Below are positions 7,254 through 13,835 of a stretch of DNA of 14,402 bases, one piece after another. The number at the start of each line of letters is the position of its first letter. The stretch's first letter is position 1. Made by a program: the position numbers and the translations under genes. The notes under the pieces were generated by a model. That model had not been told where the DNA came from. It worked only from the letters and a program-made list of their open reading frames with translations, and ran no database searches. The stretch comes from Chloroflexota bacterium (lineage in GTDB: Bacteria; Chloroflexota; Anaerolineae; J102), in the NCBI GenBank assembly GCA_013152695.1, contig JAADFV010000413.1, forward strand, positions 1 to 14,402. The letters run 5' to 3'.

Positions 7254-7577
7254 TTAGTCGAGGTGAAAGTACTCTTTCAGCTCAATCATGCTTTCATCCA
7301 CAAGCTGACCGCTCAGATTCTCAAAATAGGGCTCCATGAACGCATTCCAGCGGGCATTTACCTCCTCTTGGGCGACTTTGTCCAATGCTGTCTGGAAATC
7401 GACCGGCGTTTCGAAGTATCCGAAGATCAGACCGTCATCGCGTATGAACAAAGTATAGTTATGCCAGCCAGTCCGTTTCAGGGCATCTAGCATCTCCGGC
7501 CAGACATGCTCATGGTGCTTCTCATACTCCTCCATCATTGTCTCTTTTACTTTTAGTAAAAAGCCGACGCGTTTCAT
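7254..7577 (-). CDS. rhaM: L-rhamnose mutarotase (RhaM family)
   Basis: Cytoplasmic sugar mutarotase of the RhaM (DUF718) family, 107 residues, near the 104 of E. coli RhaM. It interconverts alpha and beta anomers of L-rhamnose. Aligned by eye with E. coli RhaM, Tyr18 and His22 (the residues implicated in catalysis there) fall at the same positions, in EEYEKHHEHVWPEM. RWNAFM and the ending ELKEYFHLD are also family-typical. ATG 7577 was chosen over ATG 7604 because AAGGAG lies 6 nt upstream and because the N-terminus then matches the family. The stop overlaps the Shine-Dalgarno region of the cyclase gene. It is the strongest single clue that the cluster handles rhamnose or a stereochemically related deoxy-sugar. 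Confidence 0.87.
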   Translation of the reverse strand: MKRVGFLLKVKETMMEEYEKHHEHVWPEMLDALKRTGWHNYTLFIRDDGLIFGYFETPVDFQTALDKVAQEEVNARWNAFMEPYFENLSGQLVDESMIELKEYFHLD

Positions 7578-7671
7578 GTCTTTCTCCTTGAGGACAGGAA
7601 TCAACCGCCTGAGATGCGATTAGTACAGCAAGGCGTAAGTCCTTGGACGGTTGAAATAGTCACTTTGCGTC

Positions 7672-7730
7672 AGCCGCATCCGTGATGCGGCGTGGTAGTT
7701 AACAAAACCCGCCGCATCACGGATGCGGCT
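7672..7730. repeat. REPIN-like twin-hairpin palindromic element
   Basis: Two 21-nt arms (7672-7692 and 7710-7730) are perfect reverse complements around a 17-nt spacer. Each arm is itself a hairpin: GCCGCATC and GATGCGGC around a 3-nt loop (7673-7691 and 7711-7729). This architecture, two inverted REP units, matches REPIN or BIME elements. It sits in the 192-nt gap between the first SDR gene and the mutarotase gene. It could halt 3'-exonuclease decay or attenuate transcription. Only one element occurs in this window, so its dispersed nature is an inference. Confidence 0.8.
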
Positions 7731-7769
7731 AGCGCTTGATAACTGGCCATCTATTTATGCCTGCATGTG

Positions 7770-8597
7770 TTAGTCCGTACCGGCGAAACTGGAAGACTCA
7801 CCCAGTCCTTCCGATCCCATGGCCTGATAACCGCCGTCGATGGCCAGGTCGGTGCCGGTGATGAAAGAAGCGTCATCGCTCAACAGGAAGAGGGTTGGCC
7901 CTGCGCACTCGATAGATTCGCCACAGCGACGCAGCATGTGGAATTTACCCCAGATAGGATCCCACTTCTCCCGGCCGCCGCCATTCATCTCGGCTGCCTT
8001 GTACACTTCGCGGGTCCAAATCCAACCCGGACTGATGCTATTGACGCGGATGTTAAATGGAGATAGGTCCAGAGCCATGCACTTTGTCAGGGTGTTGACG
8101 GCGCCCTTGGCCGCGTTATAGGTCCAGCGATTGGGTTGGGCGATGAAGGCGGAAATGCTGGACATGTTGACCACGGCGCCCCCGCCCTGGGCCTTCATCG
8201 GTTCCACACAGTATTTGACCATGGATGCATAGCCAACCGGCCCAACCATAAAAACCCGTTCCCAATCTTCTCGCGTGGCATCCATCCCTTTGGCGATGAA
8301 GGAAAAGGCGTTGTTGACCAAGTAGTTGACCTTGTCCCATTTGGCAACGGTGGCGGCGACTGCCTCTTTGCAGAAAGCATCATCACTCATGTCGCCTTGT
8401 AAAAAGAGGACGTCCCAGCCATTGGCTTGCAATTCCGCCTGTGTCGTTTCCCCGGCGTTGCTAATGCCGGTGAAAGTCACGGCGCAACCTTCTTTACATA
8501 ACTCTTCCACGATTGCCCGACCAATGCCGTTTGAGCCACCGGTGACAATCGCCACCTTCTCCTTGAACCGGTCGACAACGGGTGTTCTTGTTATCAT
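7770..8597 (-). CDS. Short-chain dehydrogenase/reductase 1 (SDR)
   Basis: NAD(P)-dependent oxidoreductase of the classical SDR family, 275 residues. Cofactor motif TGGSNGIG at 19-26, NNA at 95-97, catalytic Ser147, Tyr160 and Lys164 (YNAAK), and SPGW after the active site. The Asn of the usual catalytic tetrad (vNvkG) is replaced: the segment reads FMVGPVG with Gly119 at that place. A tail of about 20 residues (QAMGSEGLGESSSFAGTD) extends past the usual SDR end. ATG 8597 was chosen over the upstream ATG at 8702 because AAGGAG precedes it at normal spacing and the extra 35 residues are not SDR-like. Context suggests oxidation of the sugar, a sugar acid or a 2-keto-3-deoxy acid; the substrate is unknown. 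It has its own leader of 111 nt. Confidence 0.85.
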   Translation of the reverse strand: MITRTPVVDRFKEKVAIVTGGSNGIGRAIVEELCKEGCAVTFTGISNAGETTQAELQANGWDVLFLQGDMSDDAFCKEAVAATVAKWDKVNYLVNNAFSFIAKGMDATREDWERVFMVGPVGYASMVKYCVEPMKAQGGGAVVNMSSISAFIAQPNRWTYNAAKGAVNTLTKCMALDLSPFNIRVNSISPGWIWTREVYKAAEMNGGGREKWDPIWGKFHMLRRCGESIECAGPTLFLLSDDASFITGTDLAIDGGYQAMGSEGLGESSSFAGTD

Positions 8598-8645
8598 TGT
8601 TTTTCTCCTTTTCTTATTTATTGGCTGATTGATAAGTTGAGGGAA

Positions 8646-8664
8646 AAGCGCGGTGTTTGCGCCT
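8646..8664 (-). terminator. Weak hairpin with a short U-run between the two SDR genes
   Basis: On the transcribed strand a GCGC/GCGC stem (8659-8662 with 8648-8651), extended by an A-U and a G.U pair, encloses a 7-nt loop and runs into UUUUCCC. It lies 45-63 nt after the stop of SDR 2. The short stem and short U-run would give only partial termination, so it may reduce expression of distal genes relative to the dehydrogenase complex. Confidence 0.3.
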
Positions 8665-8708
8665 GATTGCTGGTTACCATGGGGAAACGAGAGCTTCATC
8701 ATCTGTCT

Positions 8709-9464
8709 TCAAACCATTAGCAAGCCACCGTTTACACTCAGCGTCTGTCCGGTGATGAACCCGGCCTCGTCCGAGGCTAGAAAGCGCACAGCAGCGGCAA
8801 TATCGGCCGGATGTCCCAGGCGCCCGGCTGGCGTCTTGCCGATAATATTGTCGATGACCGCCGCATCCCAGTCCCTGGTCATCTCCGACTCAGTCGTGCC
8901 GGGTGAGACGGCGTTAACCTGCACATGAGGAGCGAGGATTCGGGCTAATGCCTTGGTTAGGCCTATTAAACCGGCCTTGGAAGCGGAATAATGCAAACCG
9001 ACGACCAGTCCCCCCATCTGACCGGCACTGGAGGCGATGTTGATGATTTTACCGGATTGGCGCCGGCGCATGGAAGGAATGACAGCCTGACTGAACAAAA
9101 AGGCTCCTTTCAAATTGACATCTAAAACGAGCTCCCATTCCTCTACGGTAATTTCCTCCACGCGGGTGATAGGGCAGACGCCGGCGTTGTTCACCAAAAT
9201 GTCTATCTGTTGCCACTCTGCCAGAGTTCGGTCAATAACACTGCGAACCTGGTTCACGTTGCGGACATCGGCTGACAGGCCAATAGCATCAAACCCTTCA
9301 TCGCGCAGCCGGGCGGCGGCTTGCTTGGCCAACGCACCGTCGATGTCAACCAGGACGGTAGACGCCCCGGCCGCGGCCAGTGTTCGGCCAATTTCGAGAC
9401 CGATACCCCGGCCGGCGCCGGTTACAATGGCAATTTTGTTATTGAGCATTTCTAGACTAGCCAT
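8709..9464 (-). CDS. Short-chain dehydrogenase/reductase 2 (SDR)
   Basis: Classical SDR oxidoreductase, 251 residues from ATG 9464. The full set of motifs is present: TGAGRGIG (15-22), NNAG (92-95), tetrad Asn117, Ser146, Tyr159 and Lys163 (YSASK), and the C-terminal GQTLSVNGG. Asp40 at the end of the second beta-strand (VLVDID) points to NAD rather than NADP. The start is uncertain: ATG 9464 overlaps the E2 gene by 13 nt, while ATG 9449 follows the E2 stop by 2 nt, and neither has a clear Shine-Dalgarno, so translation is probably coupled to E2. The protein resembles the FabG / 3-oxoacyl reductase / butanediol dehydrogenase group. In an operon with an acetoin-type complex, a diol, hydroxyketone or sugar-acid substrate is plausible but unproven. 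Confidence 0.85.
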   Translation of the reverse strand: MASLEMLNNKIAIVTGAGRGIGLEIGRTLAAAGASTVLVDIDGALAKQAAARLRDEGFDAIGLSADVRNVNQVRSVIDRTLAEWQQIDILVNNAGVCPITRVEEITVEEWELVLDVNLKGAFLFSQAVIPSMRRRQSGKIINIASSAGQMGGLVVGLHYSASKAGLIGLTKALARILAPHVQVNAVSPGTTESEMTRDWDAAVIDNIIGKTPAGRLGHPADIAAAVRFLASDEAGFITGQTLSVNGGLLMV

Positions 9465-10834
9465 GAATAAGGGTGTTCGATAGAGTGCTTCACTCTTTGT
9501 AAAAATTGCGCTGCCGGCGCGCCGTCAACCAGGCGATGGTCAAAAGTCAGGCTCAGTGATATCACAGTTTCCACGCTGGGTTGTCCATCGACGGGGATTA
9601 TCTTTTCCTTCAGCCGGCCAATGCCCAAAACAGCGCATTCCGGCGGGTTGATGATAGGTGTGAAAAAGTCAATCTCATATTTACCCAGGTTGGTCAGGGT
9701 AAAGGTGCCGCCTTGAAGTTCGTCAGGGTCGGCCTTACCGGCGGCGGCGCGGGGCAGCAGGTCGTCCATCGCCAGACTCACCTCTCGCAGCGTTCTCGTA
9801 TCCACACTGTTGATGACCGGTACGATCAACCCTCGTTCGGTGTCAACCGCCACTCCCATATGCACCGCCGGATGGTAAACTATCTCGTCACCCTCGATCG
9901 AAGCATTCAGAGCAGGATATTCCAGCAGTGCCAGCGCCGTTAATTTGGCCAGCAGAGCGTTATAGCTGGGGACATATTGCAGCGCTGGATCCGCCTTCAT
10001 CTGCGTGCGAATCCTCACCAGTTCACTGGCAATGGCTTCGGTGGTCAGCGTCACCGGTGCATTGGTCTGCCAGCTTTCATGCATACGCCGGGCAATGGTG
10101 CGGCGTGTGCTACTCATTGCTTCACGTCGGGTTGGCCGCTGTGGCAAGGGGTCTGCCGGTGCATCAGCCTGCTTGAGCATCTGGCGCACCATTGCCTCCA
10201 CGTGGTCGCGTTTGATGCGAGTGTGGGGATAGCGTTCGGCCAACGCTTGCAGGTCCAGGCCGTAGGCTTCGACCAGGCGTTGGGCTAGTGGAGAAATGCG
10301 CACCGTGTCTGTTGCCGGCCGTGGCGCTGAAGCCAGGCTGGCAACCAGGGCCTCCACATCACGCACTTTAACACATCCGTTCGTACCGGTGGGGGTGGCC
10401 TGTTGCCAATCGACGTTCAATTCTCTGGCCAGCCGGCGTGCGGCGGGACTGGAAGGACGCCGCCGGTGCGATGGAGCCGACTCCGGCTGGCCGGTTGTAA
10501 CCGGAGCAACAGCGACAGATTGGCTCACAACTTCGGTCACGGGCGTCGTCGGGACGGATGCTGTTGCTGATGAAAGCGTGTCCGGTAGCGGCTCCCCCTC
10601 GGCCAGAATATAGCCCACCACCTGTCCTACCGGAATAGGGCCGGATTTTTGGTGGTGCAGGATATGTAGAACGCCGGCGGCTACGGCCTCGACATCAACG
10701 GCAGCTTTGTCACTCTCGACGACAAAAAGGACGTCGCCGATCTTCACCTGGTCGCCGGTCTGTTTGACCCATTCGATGATTTCGCCGCTGTCCATCGACA
10801 ATCCCAACTGTGGCATCACAACTTCGTGACTCAT
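9452..10834 (-). CDS. Dihydrolipoamide acyltransferase (E2) of a 2-oxoacid/acetoin dehydrogenase complex
   Basis: Core acyltransferase of a multienzyme complex, 460 residues. It transfers the acyl group from E1-bound TPP, via lipoate, to CoA. Domains: lipoyl domain about 1-78 with lipoyl-Lys43 in ESDKAAVDVEA; a Pro/Thr/Val-rich linker (about 82-122); a peripheral-subunit-binding domain (about 129-164, SPAARRLARELNV); a second such segment (about 180-217, ISPLAQRLVEAYGLDL); then the catalytic domain from about 235, with active-site His433 and Asp437 in DHRLVDG. Two binding segments in tandem are less common than one. It starts 10 nt after the E1beta stop with a GAGG about 6 nt upstream. No E3 (dihydrolipoamide dehydrogenase) gene is in the window, so E3 may be shared with another complex. 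The acyl substrate is unknown. Confidence 0.88.
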   Translation of the reverse strand: MSHEVVMPQLGLSMDSGEIIEWVKQTGDQVKIGDVLFVVESDKAAVDVEAVAAGVLHILHHQKSGPIPVGQVVGYILAEGEPLPDTLSSATASVPTTPVTEVVSQSVAVAPVTTGQPESAPSHRRRPSSPAARRLARELNVDWQQATPTGTNGCVKVRDVEALVASLASAPRPATDTVRISPLAQRLVEAYGLDLQALAERYPHTRIKRDHVEAMVRQMLKQADAPADPLPQRPTRREAMSSTRRTIARRMHESWQTNAPVTLTTEAIASELVRIRTQMKADPALQYVPSYNALLAKLTALALLEYPALNASIEGDEIVYHPAVHMGVAVDTERGLIVPVINSVDTRTLREVSLAMDDLLPRAAAGKADPDELQGGTFTLTNLGKYEIDFFTPIINPPECAVLGIGRLKEKIIPVDGQPSVETVISLSLTFDHRLVDGAPAAQFLQRVKHSIEHPYSWLV

Positions 10835-10844
10835 CGTTTCCTCG

Positions 10845-11843
10845 CTACGCTCTCATCTCGCGCACGATTTCGATCATTTGTTGGGTCGAGGGAATTGTAG
10901 CGTCTTCGAGGTTGGGGGCGAAAGGAATCGGCACATCGGCTGCTCCCAGCCGTCGCACCGGTTCATCCAGATAGTCAAACGCACCCTGCGCAATCCGGGC
11001 GGCAATCTCTGCCGTGACGCCAAAACTCTGATACCCTTCATCCACGACCAAAACATGACCGGTCTTGATGGCTGAGCGAATCAGGGTCTTCTCATCCAGC
11101 GGAGACAGGGTGCGGGGATCGATGACTTCCACCGAGATGCCCTCCGCCGCTAAAGCCTCCGCCGCCGCTAAAGCCCCCGGCACCATACTGGATGTGCAGA
11201 TGATGGTCGCATCGCCTCCTTCTCGTTGAATTCGCGCCTGGCCCAAAGGAGTAACGTAGTCTCCGCCAGGCACTGGGCCCTTTTGAGCATAAGTCATCTT
11301 GTCTTCAAAGTAGATAACGGGGTTATCGTCACGAATAGCGGCCTTGAGCAGCCCCTTGGCGTCTTCAGGGTTGGACGGCATCACCACTTTCAGGCCCGGG
11401 ATGTGGCACATCCAAGCTTGCAGACTTTGGCTATGCTGAGCTGCTGCCCGGCGCCCGGCCCCCATCGCCGTGCGGATGACCAGGGGAATCTTGGTTTGGC
11501 CGGCGGTCATGTAGCGTAGTTTAGCAGCCTGGTTGACGATTTGGTCGCTAGCCAGCGGTAGAAAATCACTAAACATGATTTCGACAATGGGGCGCAGGCC
11601 GGTCATGGCTGCTCCAACAGCCAACCCCACTATACCTGCCTCGGCAATGGGCGTGTCGAACACTCGTTCAGGGCCAAAAGCGGTATACAGGCCAGATGTA
11701 ACCTTGAACACGCCGCCGGCAGCGCCGATATCTTCCCCCATAATAATGATGGAGTCATCGCGGGCCATCTCTTCGTGCAAAGCCTCATTGATAGCCTCAC
11801 GCATAGTTAGTTCGCGCTCCCGAACCATTTCAGGCATAGACAT
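10845..11843 (-). CDS. 2-oxoacid/acetoin dehydrogenase E1 component, beta subunit
   Basis: Beta subunit of a TPP-dependent dehydrogenase (E1), 332 residues, the usual length for AcoB/PdhB-like proteins. Key features are ELTMREAINEAL at the start, IIMGEDIG (about 33-40), the TPP-activating Glu68 in TPIAEAGIVG, and active-site His137 in AAQHSQSLQAW; the C-terminal transketolase-like domain contains VEVIDPRTLSPLD. ATG 11843 was chosen over the upstream ATG at 11888 because GGAGG lies about 9 nt upstream, inside the end of the alpha gene. The two genes overlap by 14 nt, so they are probably translated in a 1:1 ratio. Similarity by eye is closest to acetoin dehydrogenase-type E1, but pyruvate or another 2-oxoacid remains possible. 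Confidence 0.88.
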   Translation of the reverse strand: MSMPEMVRERELTMREAINEALHEEMARDDSIIIMGEDIGAAGGVFKVTSGLYTAFGPERVFDTPIAEAGIVGLAVGAAMTGLRPIVEIMFSDFLPLASDQIVNQAAKLRYMTAGQTKIPLVIRTAMGAGRRAAAQHSQSLQAWMCHIPGLKVVMPSNPEDAKGLLKAAIRDDNPVIYFEDKMTYAQKGPVPGGDYVTPLGQARIQREGGDATIICTSSMVPGALAAAEALAAEGISVEVIDPRTLSPLDEKTLIRSAIKTGHVLVVDEGYQSFGVTAEIAARIAQGAFDYLDEPVRRLGAADVPIPFAPNLEDATIPSTQQMIEIVREMRA

Positions 11844-12834
11844 CGGTGTACACCTCCGCAATGTCTGGATAGGGAGACTGCTTGGCAAATTCTACAGATG
11901 CCTGAATGAGCTGTTCCTCTTCTGCATCGATTTTTTCCAACGCCGCTGAAGTCACTGTTTCATTCATAAGCAGATGTTTCCTTAATCGATGTAGGGGGCA
12001 TTTTTCCGTCCAGGCGTCAATCTCAGCCTGACCACGATAGCCGTAGGTGTCGCCTTGGTCCCCCATGTGGTGTCCGCGCCAGCGGTAGGTTTTGCATTCG
12101 AGAAAAGCTGGCCCCTTTCCCTCACGTGCGTGGCCAACCGCCCATTTTGCGGCTTGATAGACCTGCAGTACGTCGTTACCGTCTACCGTTCTCGCCGAAA
12201 TGTTCATGGCTTCTGCTCGGGCCGGGCCGCTGCCGGCAGTGGATTCGTCGCTGGATGTGTACTCGCCGTAGCCGTTGTTTTCCAGCACGTAAACCACCGG
12301 TAGTTGCCATAGAGAGGCCATGTTTGCAGTTTCGTAGAAGATGCCCTCATTGAGAGCTCCGTCCCCAAAAAAAACCACCGAAATCCGGTTTTCGCCTTTG
12401 ACTTTGGCAGACAGCGCCGCACCGGCGGCTATCCCCAGGCCGCCACCCACGATACCATTCGCCCCCAAAATTCCCAGGCTCATATCTACAATGTGCATAC
12501 TGCCGCCTTTACCCCGATTGTAACCGGTCGCCTTACCCAGCAATTCTGCAAACATCCGTTTGGGATCGCCGCCTTTGGCCAGAAGATGACCATGTCCCCG
12601 GTGTGTGCTGGTGATATTGTCGGCTGGAAAGAGATTGAGGCATACCCCTACCGCCACGGCTTCCATACCGGTGTAGAGATGAGCCAGACCAGGCATTATT
12701 CCGCGACTGTAAATATCGTAGACAGTTTCTTCAAATTTACGAATGCGCACCATGCGACGATACATTTCCAGTGTTGTTTTCAGTGACACTGCACCTTCAG
12801 ACACCGGCTGACTGGATTGTAGCGATGCTTTCAT
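11830..12834 (-). CDS. 2-oxoacid/acetoin dehydrogenase E1 component, alpha subunit
   Basis: Alpha subunit of the TPP-dependent E1, 334 residues. The TPP/Mg signature is complete: GDG at 157-159 through ENN at 184-186 (GDGALNEG to NNGYG). Other hallmarks are THRGHGH (77-83), GKGGSMH (108-114) and the RWRGHHMGD loop (250-258), which corresponds to the active-site/phosphorylation loop of E1alpha proteins. ATG 12834 is preferred over ATG 12912: an AAGGG-type ribosome-binding site precedes it, and the extra 26 residues are translated from the inverted-repeat region and have no family character. E1alpha and E1beta form a heterotetramer that decarboxylates a 2-oxoacid, or cleaves an alpha-hydroxyketone, and acylates lipoate on E2. 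It is the first structural gene after the regulator. Confidence 0.88.
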   Translation of the reverse strand: MKASLQSSQPVSEGAVSLKTTLEMYRRMVRIRKFEETVYDIYSRGIMPGLAHLYTGMEAVAVGVCLNLFPADNITSTHRGHGHLLAKGGDPKRMFAELLGKATGYNRGKGGSMHIVDMSLGILGANGIVGGGLGIAAGAALSAKVKGENRISVVFFGDGALNEGIFYETANMASLWQLPVVYVLENNGYGEYTSSDESTAGSGPARAEAMNISARTVDGNDVLQVYQAAKWAVGHAREGKGPAFLECKTYRWRGHHMGDQGDTYGYRGQAEIDAWTEKCPLHRLRKHLLMNETVTSAALEKIDAEEEQLIQASVEFAKQSPYPDIAEVYTDVYA

Positions 12835-12879
12835 GAATTCACCCTTCGTGAGGGAAATGAAGAGATGGACCCTGGCGTT

Positions 12880-12970
12880 CTTCGGTTTTGCCACGAATTG
12901 CCCGAATTTCACGAAAAAGAAGGTGAAAACCTTTCATCATTCGTCTCATTCGTGCAATTTGTGACCGAAG
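12880..12970. repeat. Imperfect 91-bp inverted repeat between regulator and E1alpha
   Basis: The outer ends CTTCGGT (12880-12886) and ACCGAAG (12964-12970) are perfect inverted copies. Inward, GCCACGAATTGCCCGAATT (12890-12908) and CATTCGTGCAATTTGTGAC (12947-12965) match as inverted copies at about 15 of 19 positions. The centre holds AAGGT-GAAA-ACCTT (12920-12933). The arms are built of degenerate ATTCGTG/CAATT units, a style seen in dispersed non-coding repeats. The element fills most of the 178-nt gap downstream of the regulator. It could be a dispersed repeat, a MITE-like remnant, or an mRNA structure separating regulator and enzyme expression. Confidence 0.6.
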
Positions 12971-13012
12971 ATGCGTCTATCGGTGACGGATTCCGTTTTC
13001 GCCAGACTCCAG

Positions 13013-13738
13013 TTAAGATTTGTAGCGGGTGTTGATCTCGATATCAAGTGCATCAAGCACCTGGTTGATATGTTCAATCATTGCTTGCCGGGCAGCCTGG
13101 GAATCGTGGTCGGCGATAGCCTCAAAAATTTTCCGATGCCAATGACGTGCTTGTGCTAAAGCGCCCGGTACAATAAAAGCCTGACGGCGGTTAAAATTCA
13201 TCAGATCTTGTACCGATGTCATGACCATCAACAGCACAGGGTTATCTGACACTCTGGTAATATGCAAGTGAAAAGCGGTATCCCTCTGGGCATGCTGGTT
13301 AATGATGTCATCTTCAGGAAGTTCTGAGATTTTTCGCAGCTCCTCGATTTCTTCCGGAGTAATTCGTTCAGCGGCCAACGCTGCAATCTCCGGTTCAAGC
13401 AGCATCCGAAACTCCATCAGGTGCAAAATAGCGTTTTCTCCGTAGATCAGCAGCATAGTGGTCGGGTCAAGCGTTTTCCACTCGTCAATCGGATTTACAA
13501 TTGTTCCCCGCCCCTGCTTAACCGAAACAATGCCACGCGTTACCAGTGAACCGATCGCTTCCCGTACGGCCACACGACTAACCCCGGTCAGCTCGGCAAT
13601 CTCCCGTTCGGAGGGTAGCCTCGTCCCCGGTGCGTATTCCCCGGACACGATTCGTTTAAGAAGCTGTGCGCTGATTTGGTCACTAACTTTGGTGCGGTCA
13701 ACGGTTTTGAAAGAACCCGTTAAAAGAGGTGAGTTCAT
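13013..13738 (-). CDS. GntR-family transcriptional regulator, FadR/FCD subfamily
   Basis: DNA-binding repressor, 241 residues. The N-terminal winged helix-turn-helix spans about 18-85, with RLPSEREIAELTGVSRVAVREAI as the GntR signature. The C-terminal all-helical FCD ligand domain spans about 105-235. The Asp/His pattern of metal-binding FCD domains is visible (RDTAFHLHI, ARHWHRKIFEAI, MIEHI), suggesting a carboxylate-type effector such as a sugar acid or 2-oxoacid held through a metal. ATG 13738 is preferred over GTG 13744 because an AGGTGG stands just upstream. The gene heads the minus-strand block and has its own consensus promoter with an FCD-type palindrome at the predicted start of transcription, implying autoregulation and control of at least the following dehydrogenase genes. 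Confidence 0.87.
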   Translation of the reverse strand: MNSPLLTGSFKTVDRTKVSDQISAQLLKRIVSGEYAPGTRLPSEREIAELTGVSRVAVREAIGSLVTRGIVSVKQGRGTIVNPIDEWKTLDPTTMLLIYGENAILHLMEFRMLLEPEIAALAAERITPEEIEELRKISELPEDDIINQHAQRDTAFHLHITRVSDNPVLLMVMTSVQDLMNFNRRQAFIVPGALAQARHWHRKIFEAIADHDSQAARQAMIEHINQVLDALDIEINTRYKS

Positions 13739-13804
13739 AGCCACCTGGGTTATAAATTAAAAGCCAGATATCTGGACGGAGTATTGATGAGATGCTGTAA
13801 GACA

Positions 13805-13828
13805 ACTAATGGTTAGTGGACTAATGGT
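13805..13828. promoter_or_regulatory. Direct repeat ACTAATGGT in the regulator's control region
   Basis: ACTAATGGT occurs at 13805-13813 and again at 13820-13828, with a 15-bp period. The first copy is also the left half of CTAATGGTTAG (a CTAA-N3-TTAG palindrome) and the second is the left half of the TGGT-N3-ACCA operator candidate. The repeats lie just downstream of the predicted transcription start and may be a second regulator contact or the site of another factor. Confidence 0.4.
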
Positions 13829-13835
13829 ATGACCA
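13825..13835. promoter_or_regulatory. Putative operator TGGT-N3-ACCA for the FCD-type regulator
   Basis: TGGTATGACCA is a perfect TGGT-N3-ACCA palindrome, extended on the right as ACCAATT. This is the core recognised by many FCD-type GntR proteins; the PdhR, LldR and FadR sites share TGGT...ACCA. It starts directly after the -10 box of the regulator's promoter, covering the predicted +1, so a bound regulator would block initiation. No second TGGT-N3-ACCA copy was noticed in the other intergenic gaps of the block. Confidence 0.65.

Noticed and set aside
7672..7730. CRISPR-like repeat
   Set aside because: There are only two copies, in inverted rather than direct orientation, with no further spacers. 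The arrangement is that of a REP doublet.
8671..8679. TGGTTACCA palindrome upstream of SDR 1 as a second regulator operator
   Set aside because: The half-sites are separated by 1 nt rather than the 3 nt of the operator at 13825-13835, and no promoter is evident next to it.
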